From Pseudomonadota bacterium (lineage in GTDB: Bacteria; Desulfobacterota; Desulfobulbia; Desulfobulbales; SURF-16): a stretch of DNA of 64,000 nucleotides. The DNA lies in the NCBI GenBank assembly GCA_018822545.1, contig JAHJKA010000033.1, positions 28,208 to 92,207 of the forward strand. The letters run 5' to 3'. How positions within the stretch are numbered: the stretch's first letter is position 1; the number at the start of each line of letters is the position of its first letter. Positions 41,436-50,283 of the stretch are shown here, piece after piece. The notes below the pieces were generated by a model that saw nothing but the letters and a program-made list of their open reading frames with translations, was not told where the DNA came from and ran no database searches. The position numbers and the translations under genes were made by a program.

Positions 41436-44108
41436 TTACAGATAATCAAGAAGGCTCATCTGCATGATGCGGGCCGAAGAGGCAAGGGCAGCCTCATAGG
41501 CCGTTTCGGCAGCCTGTAGATCGGTGATGGCTTTGATGAGATCTGTGTCTTGTTTTTCAGAAAGATTTGCCTTGGTGGCCAGGTCAAGATTGGTGAATAT
41601 CTGGCTCTGAACATCAATACGGTTTCCGCGGGCCCCGAAATCAGTGATATGGGTGGTGAGCGCCTCAAAGACCAGGTCAAGCTCGGCCATGGAGCTGTCA
41701 AGGGCCTGGACCTGCATGTCTGTGTTAGAGATGCCTATCGCCTCGGTGAAATTTGAAGAATCGCTACCCACGGCCATGGTGTAACGGTCCGGGTCGGTGG
41801 TGTTGATCTCCAGATAGCCGTCACTGTTCCATGCCGCATTGAGACCGGGGATGCCATCAAGTTTAGCGGCAATGGTGGCTGGGGTGTCAATATTGATATC
41901 AACGGAGATGCGGGCCTCAAAAACCTCAAGGGGCAGGTGCTCATGGTCGGTGATGCGCATGGTGAACGAGCCGCTGACAATGGCAGGAATAGAAAAGACC
42001 GGGTCATTGGGCAGGCCGGTGAGGCCGCTGGCAAAGGTGGCCAAGGGATCGGTGACATACATCTGGCTGGTTGCTTCGGTGAAATTTTTGCCAAGCAGGG
42101 TGTCTTCAAGGTGTTGCAGGGCGGTAAAAACCCCGGAGTCCTTGAGGAGTTTCTGGCCGTTTTCGGAGATGGACATTTTTTCGACACTGCCCACCTTGAT
42201 CTCCAGCCCTCCTTCTCGGTCGCCAGTATAGCGGACATTGCCTTCTTGGGCAGCAATGGTAAGGGCTGACAGTTTACCATCGCCGGCAACATCGGTGGTT
42301 TCACCAGTCACTGCCGATCCCCCGTCCAGCCCCAGGGCGATGAGGCCAGCCTCGTAGATCGTGCCGTCTGAGCTAAATACCGATGATTCCAGGATATAGG
42401 TGCGGTCGCCATAGAGCTGGATTCGGCCGTAATAAACTTGATTGGTGGGCCCGGCGCCGCCGTTTAGGCTGGTGATGGTTTCTCCGTTTGCCGAGGTCTC
42501 CACCTGGAGGTTGCGGCCATCATCTGCTTTAAGGACAAGGGCGCCGTTTGCGTCATGGGTGGCATACACCCCGGTATTTGCCTGCTGGGCATTGATGGCG
42601 TCAATGATCACATTGTCACTATCCCCTAAGAGCGCCGCAGCTCCGGCCGGAAAGATATCAATACCGTTAATGATCAGATCGCCACTGACCAGGACACCGG
42701 CCGCAACCGGGGCTGCGGCGGTGAGGGTGACGGGGCTGATTTCGGCTGTAACACCGGTCTGGTCTGAGACGCTGTTTATGGCTGTGGCCTTGGCCGCAGC
42801 GGAAAGATCGGGGTCGATATTTGAAAGTCCGTCATCCTGGGCTGCCGGCACCCAGATACCGTTTATTTTCAGGTCATGAAGGCCTAGAGCACCATTTTCA
42901 TGAATGCCGTACAGGGTTGGGTTGCCGTCTATATCCAGAGCGGTTGGGGCGATTGTGGCGTTATCAAAACCGGTAATCTGGAGGATGGCTGCGGTGGTGG
43001 GGTCAAAGGTAAAGGACTCTGTGGCGCTTAAAGAAACGGTCCCGGTGTTGTCAGTATCGGCGTTGACGGCCGAGATAGCATTGGTGAAGCCCAGGACACC
43101 GTCTGCGCCTGGAAGCGGAGCTGCAGGTAAAGGTGTCGTAACGGTGATTCCGCTTTCATCTCCTTCCTGGACATTGCGAAAGAGCAGGGAGCCAGGCACG
43201 CCACCGTTTTCGCCGGTGCCCATGACGGCCATGACCCCGGTGGTGCCACTGAGGGCGTTGACTGCTGCGATGGTCTGCTGCGCCACCTCGGCAGCGCTAC
43301 CATCAGCAGTATAGCTTACCGGCGTTCCATTGATGTCAAAGGTGACGTTGAGGGGGCCGGTGACAGTGGTATCGGTGACCGCAGTTGCCCCGCCAATCTG
43401 GGTTGTGAGGCTGGCTGTGATCGGGGAGGCTGTCAGGTTGATCGCATCCCGGAGGTTGGTGGCCCCTGGCATGGTGATACCGTTGCTCTCGGCTGGCAAG
43501 ACCACAGCACCCACGGAGATTGTGGCGGTGGCGGTGGAAAATTGCAGGTCACCGGCAACGAGATTTGTACCGCCTTGGACAGTGCCTCCCAGGTTCAGAA
43601 GATCTGTGGTTGCCGGGGCTGCGCCGTTTAAGCGGTAGCCGTCAACCCGTTCACTTATGAAGGGTTTGGGCTCAGTATCGGTGTAGCCTGAGGTGCGTAG
43701 GCCGCCAAAGATGTATTTGCCGGCGATCTGGGTGTTGGCCAAGGTTACGGCTTGATCAAGGAGGTTGGATACCTTTGGGGCGATGAGGTCACGATCATTT
43801 TCCACCACCGGACTTTGGGCCTCAATGGCAATGACTTTGGCATCTGCCACCTGCTCCTTGATTTGGCGCAGGGCGTTTTCTGCAGCAGTAACCATGGCGT
43901 CGCCATAGTTGAGATTGCTCTGGAACTGGGCAAGCTCGGCGACTTTGGTGCGCATGATCAGCGATGACACCATATTGAGGGGGTTGTCTGAGATCTTTGA
44001 CATCTGCTGACCAGAGGAGATCTGGTTAGTCAGTGAACCCATATTTTTGCTGATCCTTTGGAGGTTGGTGTTCATTTGGGAGAAAAGGTTATTTAATGTG
44101 GTTCTCAT
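41436..44108 (-). CDS. flgL: Flagellar hook-associated protein 3 (FlgL), enlarged
   Basis: N-terminal helix (MRTTLNNLFSQMNTNLQRISKNMGSLTNQISSGQQMSKISDNP) and C-terminal helix (LTTHITDFGARGNRIDVQ... LQAAETAYEAALASSARIMQMSLLDYL) are typical FlgL/flagellin ends. At 890 residues it is two to three times the usual length. The central part holds flagellin 'IN'-type repeats: FDINGTPVSYTADGSAAEVAQQTIAAVNAL, LKINGIWVP...KATAINSVSDQTGVTAEI and LIINGIDIFP...IIDAINAQQANTGVYA. One stretch resembles an insert in FlgK. FlgL is the junction between hook and filament, so the inserts would be surface-exposed. Eleven bases downstream of flgK. Confidence 0.93.
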   Translation of the reverse strand: MRTTLNNLFSQMNTNLQRISKNMGSLTNQISSGQQMSKISDNPLNMVSSLIMRTKVAELAQFQSNLNYGDAMVTAAENALRQIKEQVADAKVIAIEAQSPVVENDRDLIAPKVSNLLDQAVTLANTQIAGKYIFGGLRTSGYTDTEPKPFISERVDGYRLNGAAPATTDLLNLGGTVQGGTNLVAGDLQFSTATATISVGAVVLPAESNGITMPGATNLRDAINLTASPITASLTTQIGGATAVTDTTVTGPLNVTFDINGTPVSYTADGSAAEVAQQTIAAVNALSGTTGVMAVMGTGENGGVPGSLLFRNVQEGDESGITVTTPLPAAPLPGADGVLGFTNAISAVNADTDNTGTVSLSATESFTFDPTTAAILQITGFDNATIAPTALDIDGNPTLYGIHENGALGLHDLKINGIWVPAAQDDGLSNIDPDLSAAAKATAINSVSDQTGVTAEISPVTLTAAAPVAAGVLVSGDLIINGIDIFPAGAAALLGDSDNVIIDAINAQQANTGVYATHDANGALVLKADDGRNLQVETSANGETITSLNGGAGPTNQVYYGRIQLYGDRTYILESSVFSSDGTIYEAGLIALGLDGGSAVTGETTDVAGDGKLSALTIAAQEGNVRYTGDREGGLEIKVGSVEKMSISENGQKLLKDSGVFTALQHLEDTLLGKNFTEATSQMYVTDPLATFASGLTGLPNDPVFSIPAIVSGSFTMRITDHEHLPLEVFEARISVDINIDTPATIAAKLDGIPGLNAAWNSDGYLEINTTDPDRYTMAVGSDSSNFTEAIGISNTDMQVQALDSSMAELDLVFEALTTHITDFGARGNRIDVQSQIFTNLDLATKANLSEKQDTDLIKAITDLQAAETAYEAALASSARIMQMSLLDYL

Positions 44109-44119
44109 AATATTTCTCC

Positions 44120-46630
44120 CTACCTGTTCAATGAGTTCAGCAGGGTCAGCATCATCTCGTCTGAAATGGAGATGAGTTTGGCTGCTGCGGTATAGGCATG
44201 CTGGAATTTGATGAGATTGGCCATCTCCTCGTCAAGATTGACGGCGGAGGTGGCATCGCGCATCTCCTGGAGCTGGGTTGTGACCAGGCTATTGTACTCG
44301 TAATCCCCTTCAACGGCGCTGCTCTTGATGCCGATGGTGGATACCAGGGCGTTGTAATGACCGTCCAGGGTATTGTTGCTGGCACCGGTGAAGTGGATGT
44401 CTTCCTGGTTTTGGATATTGGTGATCAGCAGGGCGTTTGCCTGGTCACCGGTAAAGATTTGCCCATAATCATCCACCTGGCCTGCGGCCACATACTCCAG
44501 GGAGTCTGCCACCTGGGAGTTGACCCCGATGGTGGCAGCGCTATGGCCGGTGAAAAAGGTGTTGAGGCCGGCGGTGGCCAGAAAATTGGAGGTGTCACCG
44601 TCAAAGGCAAAGCTGTGGCTGGCATCCGGGGTGAGAACCAGCTTGTTTTCTTCCACCGTGGCCGTAAGCCAGGTGGGGCTGACACCACTGGCGTTTTCCA
44701 CGGCCACATTGATGGCGTGGGCGACATCGGACAAAGTGGTGACCCGATCCATAGGCACCTGCACCGGCATGGGCAGGGCCAGGGTGTTGTCACTGTTGTA
44801 AAGCCAGATATCAAAACTGGTGCCGTCGGTGACCAGTTCGTCAGAATAGGCATAGCCCATCATGGAGGCGGCCAGACCGCCGTCTGTATATTCAAAGAAA
44901 ATCTTGCCGTCTCCCGGGTTGTCAGCGTTGCCGAAGGTGCCACCGTCCAGGCCGAGATGGGTGAGAAAGACATCGGTGCTGCCCCCGTCAATTTCAATGG
45001 GGCCGTCATTGTTGAAAAAGGTGATCTCACCACTGTTATGGGAGGCGTCGGCCACATAGGTACCGTTCGTCAGACCCAGCTTTTGATCAGGTGAAGCACC
45101 GGAGGGATCAATGCCGGCCAGAACGATCTGTGATTCGTCACCGGGGTTATCGTTTTTAAGAATGATGGAGTTGAGGGCGCCGCCGTTAGAGCCGGTGCCC
45201 ACCATGGCGCTCAGGGTTACCTTGGGGATGTTGATTGGGCCGGTTGCCGTGTTGTAAGCGGTGATGGCGGTGTTGATGGCGTTCACCAAATTGGCAGCCA
45301 GGCCGGGTTGGTTGCTAATGTCAGCGGCCACTGTCGTGTAGCTGATGGCAACGCCGTTAATGGTGAAGTCCATGGTTTCACCCGCCACCAGAGGAGGGGG
45401 TGTCACCGCCTTGCCTGCCACCAGGGTGGTCATCCTGGCCTTGACCGCACTTAAGGAATCGTTGATGGCCTGCACGGCGTTGGCGGTCTTGCCCATGGCA
45501 ACGCCACTTACGGCAATGGCGCCGTCGATCCGGCCGACCTCCCTGCCGTTTATGTCAAAGGTGCCGGCCGCAATGTCCTCCAGGGCCGTGGCAGCATCCA
45601 CGGTGGATTGCAAAATGGTGGTGTTGGCTGCCGGAGTGGTGCTGCGCAGGGTGTCAGAAAAGCGGACCAGGCCGACACCCTGGGTGTGGAGCTGATTGAC
45701 TTCGCGGATCAGGGAGTTGGCAAGGGCGTCCAGGCGACCCAGGTAGTTTTCCGGTTGGCCCTCAATGAGCTCACCATGGACTTCCATCCAGCCGCCGATT
45801 TTGCCGCCGAGCTCTTCGCCGCCGATATTGGTCAGGGTCATTTGGCCGTTGGCGTTGGTGGTCTGCCAGGCAAGGTTTTTCTCGTCCCAGGCGAGAGACC
45901 ATGAGGCATTATTTTCCACCAGGGTGTGGCCATCTTTGAGCATGATGGTGTAGGCGCCGTTACTCATCTCAAAATAGTTAAGATCGACAAATTGAGCCAG
46001 TTCCTTGGTGAGTTCGTCGCGCTGGTCGCGAAGGTCGTTTTGTTTATTGATGTCGCTCTCAGAGCTTGAGATATTGACGTTGAGTTTGGCGATCTGGGCG
46101 GTCAGGGTGTTGACATCAACAATGGAGGAGTGGAGGTTGGCACTGATATCTTCCCGTGATTGGGCAATTTCTGACGCCATGATGTGGAGCTGTTCATTGA
46201 TGAGGTAGGCCTGCTGGACAACGTTCTCTCGGGAGGAGATGAACTCCGGATTATTGGCGATCTCCTGCCAGCCTACCCAGAACTCACTTAAGAGCTCGTT
46301 GACAGCCATGCCGGGTGCCTCATTAAAGGCAGTTTCCACCACGCGCATGGACTGATACTGGGCCTCAAGGTTGCTCAGGTTGGACTCCTGACTGACCAGA
46401 CGTTGGACCATGAAACGGTCATATTGCCGCTCAATGTTGACTGCCTGGACACCATTGCCCATAAAACCAACACCGATGGGGGTGCTTATCGTCGAGCTTA
46501 AGCCCACTGTCTGCCTGGTATAGCCTGGCGTGTTGACATTAGCCACATTATGGCCGGTAACGCCGATAGCAAGCTGGTGGGCGACGAGAGCCTCTTTGGC
46601 TATGTTAAGAACAGAGGAGATACCGGGCAT
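44120..46630 (-). CDS. flgK: Flagellar hook-associated protein 1 (FlgK), enlarged
   Basis: Starts MPGISSVLNIAKEALVAHQLAIGVTGHNVANVNTPGYTRQTV, the FlgK N-terminal rod-like helix, and ends EEMANLIKFQHAYTAAAKLISISDEMMLTLLNSL. 836 residues against roughly 450-650 in most bacteria. The inserted region (about 415-520) reads MDFTINGVAISYT...LVNAINTAIT...VGTGSNGGALNSIILKNDNPGDESQIVLAG...LGLTNG and closely parallels a segment of FlgL. A second exposed part contains an IN-like FDIWLYNSDNTLALPMPVQ... repeat. Four bases separate it from the FlgN gene. Confidence 0.94.
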   Translation of the reverse strand: MPGISSVLNIAKEALVAHQLAIGVTGHNVANVNTPGYTRQTVGLSSTISTPIGVGFMGNGVQAVNIERQYDRFMVQRLVSQESNLSNLEAQYQSMRVVETAFNEAPGMAVNELLSEFWVGWQEIANNPEFISSRENVVQQAYLINEQLHIMASEIAQSREDISANLHSSIVDVNTLTAQIAKLNVNISSSESDINKQNDLRDQRDELTKELAQFVDLNYFEMSNGAYTIMLKDGHTLVENNASWSLAWDEKNLAWQTTNANGQMTLTNIGGEELGGKIGGWMEVHGELIEGQPENYLGRLDALANSLIREVNQLHTQGVGLVRFSDTLRSTTPAANTTILQSTVDAATALEDIAAGTFDINGREVGRIDGAIAVSGVAMGKTANAVQAINDSLSAVKARMTTLVAGKAVTPPPLVAGETMDFTINGVAISYTTVAADISNQPGLAANLVNAINTAITAYNTATGPINIPKVTLSAMVGTGSNGGALNSIILKNDNPGDESQIVLAGIDPSGASPDQKLGLTNGTYVADASHNSGEITFFNNDGPIEIDGGSTDVFLTHLGLDGGTFGNADNPGDGKIFFEYTDGGLAASMMGYAYSDELVTDGTSFDIWLYNSDNTLALPMPVQVPMDRVTTLSDVAHAINVAVENASGVSPTWLTATVEENKLVLTPDASHSFAFDGDTSNFLATAGLNTFFTGHSAATIGVNSQVADSLEYVAAGQVDDYGQIFTGDQANALLITNIQNQEDIHFTGASNNTLDGHYNALVSTIGIKSSAVEGDYEYNSLVTTQLQEMRDATSAVNLDEEMANLIKFQHAYTAAAKLISISDEMMLTLLNSLNR

Positions 46631-46633
46631 TTT

Positions 46634-47155
46634 TTATACCTCGCGAGAAAGCAGGGAAGGGCGGCCTGCCTTGTCCATCTTGGCCATGAGGCCACGGGAG
46701 GAGTATGTGGGGTCGGTGCCAAGACCGGTGCTGATCAGGGCAATGGCATCGCCAAGATAGCGCAGGGTGTCTTCGGTAAAGCTGTGGTTAATGTAGCTTT
46801 TTCTGTCGATGTCTGCCCGTAGTCTGATCAGGGTCTGGCGGATTTTTTCCAGTTGCTCAGCCTCTGCAACGTGCAAGCAGGGGATGAGATCACTGAGCTG
46901 GATAACGGCATCCTTGTCCCTCTCGGCATCCAGGCCGAGAATGGCGGCGGCGGTTTCCTGGATCTGATTGTCGAGGTAGATCATCTGACGCAGACCATTT
47001 TCCTTTTGTTTGCTGATCTGCATGAGTATGGACATCCCCATTTTCAGCAGGCCGGCCTGTTCCTGGTCAAGAATATGAATAAAGGTAAGGGTGTAACTGA
47101 CCTGCTTATTCAAGTGACCCATGAGTGTGTCAAAATACGGGGTAGTGGTTGTCAT
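46634..47155 (-). CDS. flgN: FlgN-like export chaperone
   Basis: From ATG 47155 (preceded by AAGGAGACCTT) the product has about 173 residues and is all helical (LNKQVSYTLTFIHILDQEQAGLLKMGMSILMQISKQKENGLRQMIYLDNQIQ). FlgN family proteins bind the C-termini of FlgK and FlgL before export. Sequence similarity in this family is low, so the call rests on size, helical pattern and location directly before flgK. The frame is open to 47224 but the extra part overlaps flgJ. Confidence 0.8.
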   Translation of the reverse strand: MTTTTPYFDTLMGHLNKQVSYTLTFIHILDQEQAGLLKMGMSILMQISKQKENGLRQMIYLDNQIQETAAAILGLDAERDKDAVIQLSDLIPCLHVAEAEQLEKIRQTLIRLRADIDRKSYINHSFTEDTLRYLGDAIALISTGLGTDPTYSSRGLMAKMDKAGRPSLLSREV

Positions 47156-47165
47156 GAAGGTCTCC

Positions 47166-47477
47166 TTATTTGTCAGCATTTTTGCTGAGCTGTTCAAAAA
47201 GCATATTGCCAAATCCTGAGCCATTGCCGCTGGCCATTTTCTCGGCGAGCTCCTGATCCATCATGGATTGGAACATTTTTTCACCGTAGCTCTTTTCAAA
47301 AAGGCCCTCGGTCTCAGCGGTGGATTCTCGCATGGCGGAGAGCAGCTGCTGGGTGAGCAAGGCCTCGAAATCGGCACAGGCCTTGCGGAGTTCTTGATTT
47401 TCCTTACGACCCAAGGTGTTCTGTGGGCCTGGTTTGGCAAGGGCTGTTATCTGGTGAGGGGAAATTTCCATTTTCAT
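47166..47477 (-). CDS. flgJ: FlgJ-like rod-binding protein (N-terminal domain only)
   Basis: 103 residues containing KACADFEALLTQQLLSAMRESTAE and KMFQSMMDQELAEKMASGNGSGFGNML, the rod-binding (Rod-bind, FlgJ N) domain that caps rod assembly. The muramidase domain found in enteric FlgJ is absent, which is normal for this phylum; another hydrolase would open the peptidoglycan. ATG at 47477 or 47471. Six bases after flgI. Confidence 0.9.
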   Translation of the reverse strand: MKMEISPHQITALAKPGPQNTLGRKENQELRKACADFEALLTQQLLSAMRESTAETEGLFEKSYGEKMFQSMMDQELAEKMASGNGSGFGNMLFEQLSKNADK

Positions 47478-47483
47478 TCATCC

Positions 47484-48653
47484 TTATATTATCTGGAGAT
47501 CAGCCTTGATGGCCCCTGAGGCCTTCATGGACTGAAAAATGGCGATCAGATCGCGGGTGGTGACACCCACCGAGTTTAAGGCCCGCACCACTTCACCCAA
47601 GGTGACGCCGCTGTCGAGCTGAACCAGGAGGTTCTCTTTGTCACGGGCGGTGGTGTTGCGATTTTCTTCCTGGGCAGGTGCCTGGCCCGGAACCTGGTTT
47701 ACTTGGATGGAAAGGTTGCCGTGGGCCACGGCCACTGCGGAGATGGTGACATTTTCGCCCATCACCACGGTGCCGGTACGTTCATCAATGATGATCTTGG
47801 CCTGAGTGTCCGGTGTGATGTCGAGGTTTTCCAGCGCAGCGAGAAGGGCCACTTGATTGTCGCTGAATTTGGGAGGGACGGTGATGGCCACGGTGGCACT
47901 GTCCTTGGCCTTGGCATAGGAACCGGCCAATAGGGCATCCACCGCTTTCACCACCCTGTTCATCGTCGTAAAGTCAGGGTTGTTAAGATGGATGGAGAGT
48001 TCCGTTTTGTTCAACAGGGAGAAGGGAACCTCTTTTTCAACCGTGGCTCCGGTGGGAATCCGGGCAACAGTGACATGGTTTTTCTGGGTGTTTCTGTTGT
48101 CGCCGCCCTGGAGCTCAAAACCGCCAATGGATACCGGGCCCTGGGCCATGGCGTAGATTTTGCCGTCAAGGGCTTTGAGGGGGGTGGCTATCAGGGTACC
48201 GCCGGCCAGGGATGAGGCGTCGCCCAGGGAGGAAAGATTGATGTCGATGTTCTGACCGATCTTGACAAAGGGCGGCAGGGTGGCGGTTACCAATACCCCG
48301 GCCACGTTTTTCACCTTAAGATCTGCCGGATTAACGTGGACACCCATGTTTTCCAGCATATTGACCAGGGCCTGGGTGGTAAAAGGCGATTTGTTGCCAT
48401 CGCCGGTGCCACTCAAACCCACCACCAGTCCGTAGCCGACCAGTTGGTTGTCGCGGACGCCTTTAACGGTGGCAAGATCTTTCAGCCGGGCCGCTTCCGC
48501 TGCCTGCCCCCCTGCGAGGAGAATGGCAAGAATAAGGCCGGGGAGGATAGAGCTGAGTTGAACAGCTAGTCTGTTCAAACGAAACTTATACCCTTCAAGG
48601 GGGTACTGAAAAGAGTGCCCTTGCGGTATGTGTTTTTTCTGGGTCATGGTCAT
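47484..48653 (-). CDS. flgI: Flagellar P-ring protein FlgI
   Basis: Forms the P ring around the rod in peptidoglycan. The mature part begins near ARLKDLATVKGVRDNQLVGYGLVVGLSGTGDG and carries the family's NVAGVLVTATLPPF, GKIYAMAQGPVSIGGF, TVVMGENVTISAVAVAHGNLSI and the C-terminal ALNSVGVTTRDLIAIFQSMKASGAIKADLQII. The start is unclear. ATG at 48653 or 48647 gives a 25-residue leader before the hydrophobic segment, translated from a dispersed repeat; TTG at 48578 gives a normal signal peptide (NRLAVQLSSILPGLILAILLAGGQAAEA). I show the ATG but regard the TTG as a serious alternative. Confidence 0.92.
   Translation of the reverse strand: MTMTQKKHIPQGHSFQYPLEGYKFRLNRLAVQLSSILPGLILAILLAGGQAAEAARLKDLATVKGVRDNQLVGYGLVVGLSGTGDGNKSPFTTQALVNMLENMGVHVNPADLKVKNVAGVLVTATLPPFVKIGQNIDINLSSLGDASSLAGGTLIATPLKALDGKIYAMAQGPVSIGGFELQGGDNRNTQKNHVTVARIPTGATVEKEVPFSLLNKTELSIHLNNPDFTTMNRVVKAVDALLAGSYAKAKDSATVAITVPPKFSDNQVALLAALENLDITPDTQAKIIIDERTGTVVMGENVTISAVAVAHGNLSIQVNQVPGQAPAQEENRNTTARDKENLLVQLDSGVTLGEVVRALNSVGVTTRDLIAIFQSMKASGAIKADLQII
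48551..48630. repeat. Dispersed repeat copy C, overlapping the start of flgI
   Basis: The plus strand has CTTATACCCTTCAAGGGGGT (48585-48604), the counterpart of the compact hairpin in copies A and B, followed by GAAAAGAGTGCCCTTGCGG. Reading the other way, bases 48551-48600 match the 54-bp tandem unit at the right end of the window at about 40 of 50 positions. The repeat therefore overlaps codons of the flgI signal-peptide region. Confidence 0.7.
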
Positions 48654-48847
48654 GGCGTTTGTACCTTTTTTTGCTTTTACCTTGTTGAATTGCAAAGGGT
48701 ATGCCAAAGGGGTTAAGTCTATTTTTTCAAGGTAACGTTATGATTTTAAAAGCAATATGCGACTATCTCGTGGTGGGTAATTTTTTCCCACTACGAGGTA
48801 GTCGCTGTTCTGGTCTAAGCGGGGCAGATAGTCACTGCCTTCTCCAC

Positions 48848-49534
48848 CTAAAAAGGCCAGAGAATGTCAACTCCTCTGGCCAGCCAGCCGGGTTGCTGCT
48901 TGTCGCTCACGGCCCCCTCGCCGGAGATTTCGATGCGGGCATCGGCGATATGGGATGATTTGACGACATTGTCCGGTGAGATGTCGGCCGGCCGCACCAG
49001 ACCGGAGAGGATGATAAACTGGGTCTCGTTGTTGGTTTTCATCTCACGATAGCCCTGGATGACCATATTGCCGTCCATGGTGACTTCAATGACCCGGGCC
49101 GAGATGGTAGCGGTGGTGGTGTTGTCGCGCGTGGTTTCGCCGTCGCCGGCAAAGTCATTTTTCAGGGTGGCCCCCACGGTTCTGCTGTTGGGGGTGTTCT
49201 CCCTCTGCTTGGCCCAATCGGCAAAGCGGAAGAGATAGGAGATATCGCCGCTGATACTGGAGCTGCGGGAGGCATCGGTGGTCGCCTTGCTCGTGGAGCT
49301 GGCGGTCTCAACAATGGCCACCGTGACGATATCACCAACCTTGTGGGCTCGCTGGTCGCGGTAAAGATCCATGCTGTGGGCCGAAAAGATGGAGCCTTCT
49401 TCCGGGGTCAGCCGTTCATTCTGGACCGGGGGCAGAGAATGGCGGGGCGGCAGGGCTGTGGCGCTGTTTTGGCCCGGGGTAACGCAGCCTCCCAGGCAGC
49501 AGGCGGTAAGAATAAAAAAAGTGGCAGTTTTCAT
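48848..49534 (-). CDS. flgH: Flagellar L-ring lipoprotein FlgH
   Basis: Forms the L ring in the outer membrane. From ATG 49534 (MKTATFFILTACCLGGC) it has a signal peptide with lipobox LGGC, so the mature protein starts at a lipidated Cys. Family motifs: SIFSAHSMDLYRDQRAHKVGDIVTVAIVETASSTSKATT, FAGDGETTRDNTTTATISARVIEV, GNMVIQGYREMKTNNETQFIILSGLVRPADIS. It ends GVDILWPF, close to the usual ending. The frame upstream of the ATG overlaps flgA and is not used. 228 residues, normal. Confidence 0.95.
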   Translation of the reverse strand: MKTATFFILTACCLGGCVTPGQNSATALPPRHSLPPVQNERLTPEEGSIFSAHSMDLYRDQRAHKVGDIVTVAIVETASSTSKATTDASRSSSISGDISYLFRFADWAKQRENTPNSRTVGATLKNDFAGDGETTRDNTTTATISARVIEVTMDGNMVIQGYREMKTNNETQFIILSGLVRPADISPDNVVKSSHIADARIEISGEGAVSDKQQPGWLARGVDILWPF

Positions 49535-49547
49535 GGAAGTTTCTCCG

Positions 49548-50270
49548 TTATAAATCAACGCGTACCAGGCCCTGGTCAACAACCTGGGCCGTAATAATCT
49601 GGCGGCTGCTGAGGTTTTTGACCTGAATAAAGTCACCCTCGGCGCCCTCGCTGCGGGCCTCACCCTTGGTGGAGACCTGCACCGACTCGGTGCGTGCGGT
49701 GATGGTTACCAGATCCCCCCGTTTCACCAGGGGTTGTTTTTCCAGATATTGTTTGAGGAGGACGGTGCCGGGGCCGAGTGTTGTCCTGGCAATCTGGCCG
49801 ACCGCCTCCTTGGGGCTTGTTACCAGCTCGTGGCTGAACATGGTGATGTTGCGGCGCGCAACGCTGAGATCGTCATTGCTGATGATATCCCGGCGCCCCA
49901 GGCGACGGTTGATAAGCACCACATTGCCGTAGAGCTCAAGATTGCCGCGCATTTTTACCTTGCTGCTGGGGACGCCATCCACCTTGATAAGCACCGAAAT
50001 TGATTTTTGACCCAGATATTTGTCATGGTTCTGGTTGATCAATTCATAATCGATGGTGCCCATGGGTACGGTGATACGGGACGGGCTGCTGGAGAAATCA
50101 GTGATCTCCAAGTCTTCAGCTGGCCAGGGGCTGTTTTTAAGTTGGATGTCGGTAAAGATGGCCTTCAGCTCTTGGTGGTCAAGGGTGAGATTGCTCGCCT
50201 CTGCTGCTTGGCAAAAAAACAGCAGGAGCAGGCAGAGAACAAGGGGCGATATGAGGCGGCGTATTTTCAT
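49548..50270 (-). CDS. flgA: Flagellar P-ring assembly chaperone FlgA
   Basis: Periplasmic chaperone for P-ring formation. From ATG 50270 the signal peptide is MKIRRLISPLVLCLLLLFFCQAAEA. The C-terminal SAF domain is typical (GNVVLINRRLGRRDIISNDDLSVARRNI, LGPGTVLLKQYLEKQPLVKRGDLVTITARTESVQVSTKGEARSEGAEGDFIQVKNLSSRQIITAQVVDQGLVRVDL). 240 residues. Thirteen bases separate it from flgH; about 13 bases follow flgG. Confidence 0.94.
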   Translation of the reverse strand: MKIRRLISPLVLCLLLLFFCQAAEASNLTLDHQELKAIFTDIQLKNSPWPAEDLEITDFSSSPSRITVPMGTIDYELINQNHDKYLGQKSISVLIKVDGVPSSKVKMRGNLELYGNVVLINRRLGRRDIISNDDLSVARRNITMFSHELVTSPKEAVGQIARTTLGPGTVLLKQYLEKQPLVKRGDLVTITARTESVQVSTKGEARSEGAEGDFIQVKNLSSRQIITAQVVDQGLVRVDL

Positions 50271-50283
50271 GGAACTATCCGGG

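Noticed and set aside
44198..45094. 298-residue frame opposite flgK
   Set aside because: Gly-rich antisense shadow of a certain flagellar gene.
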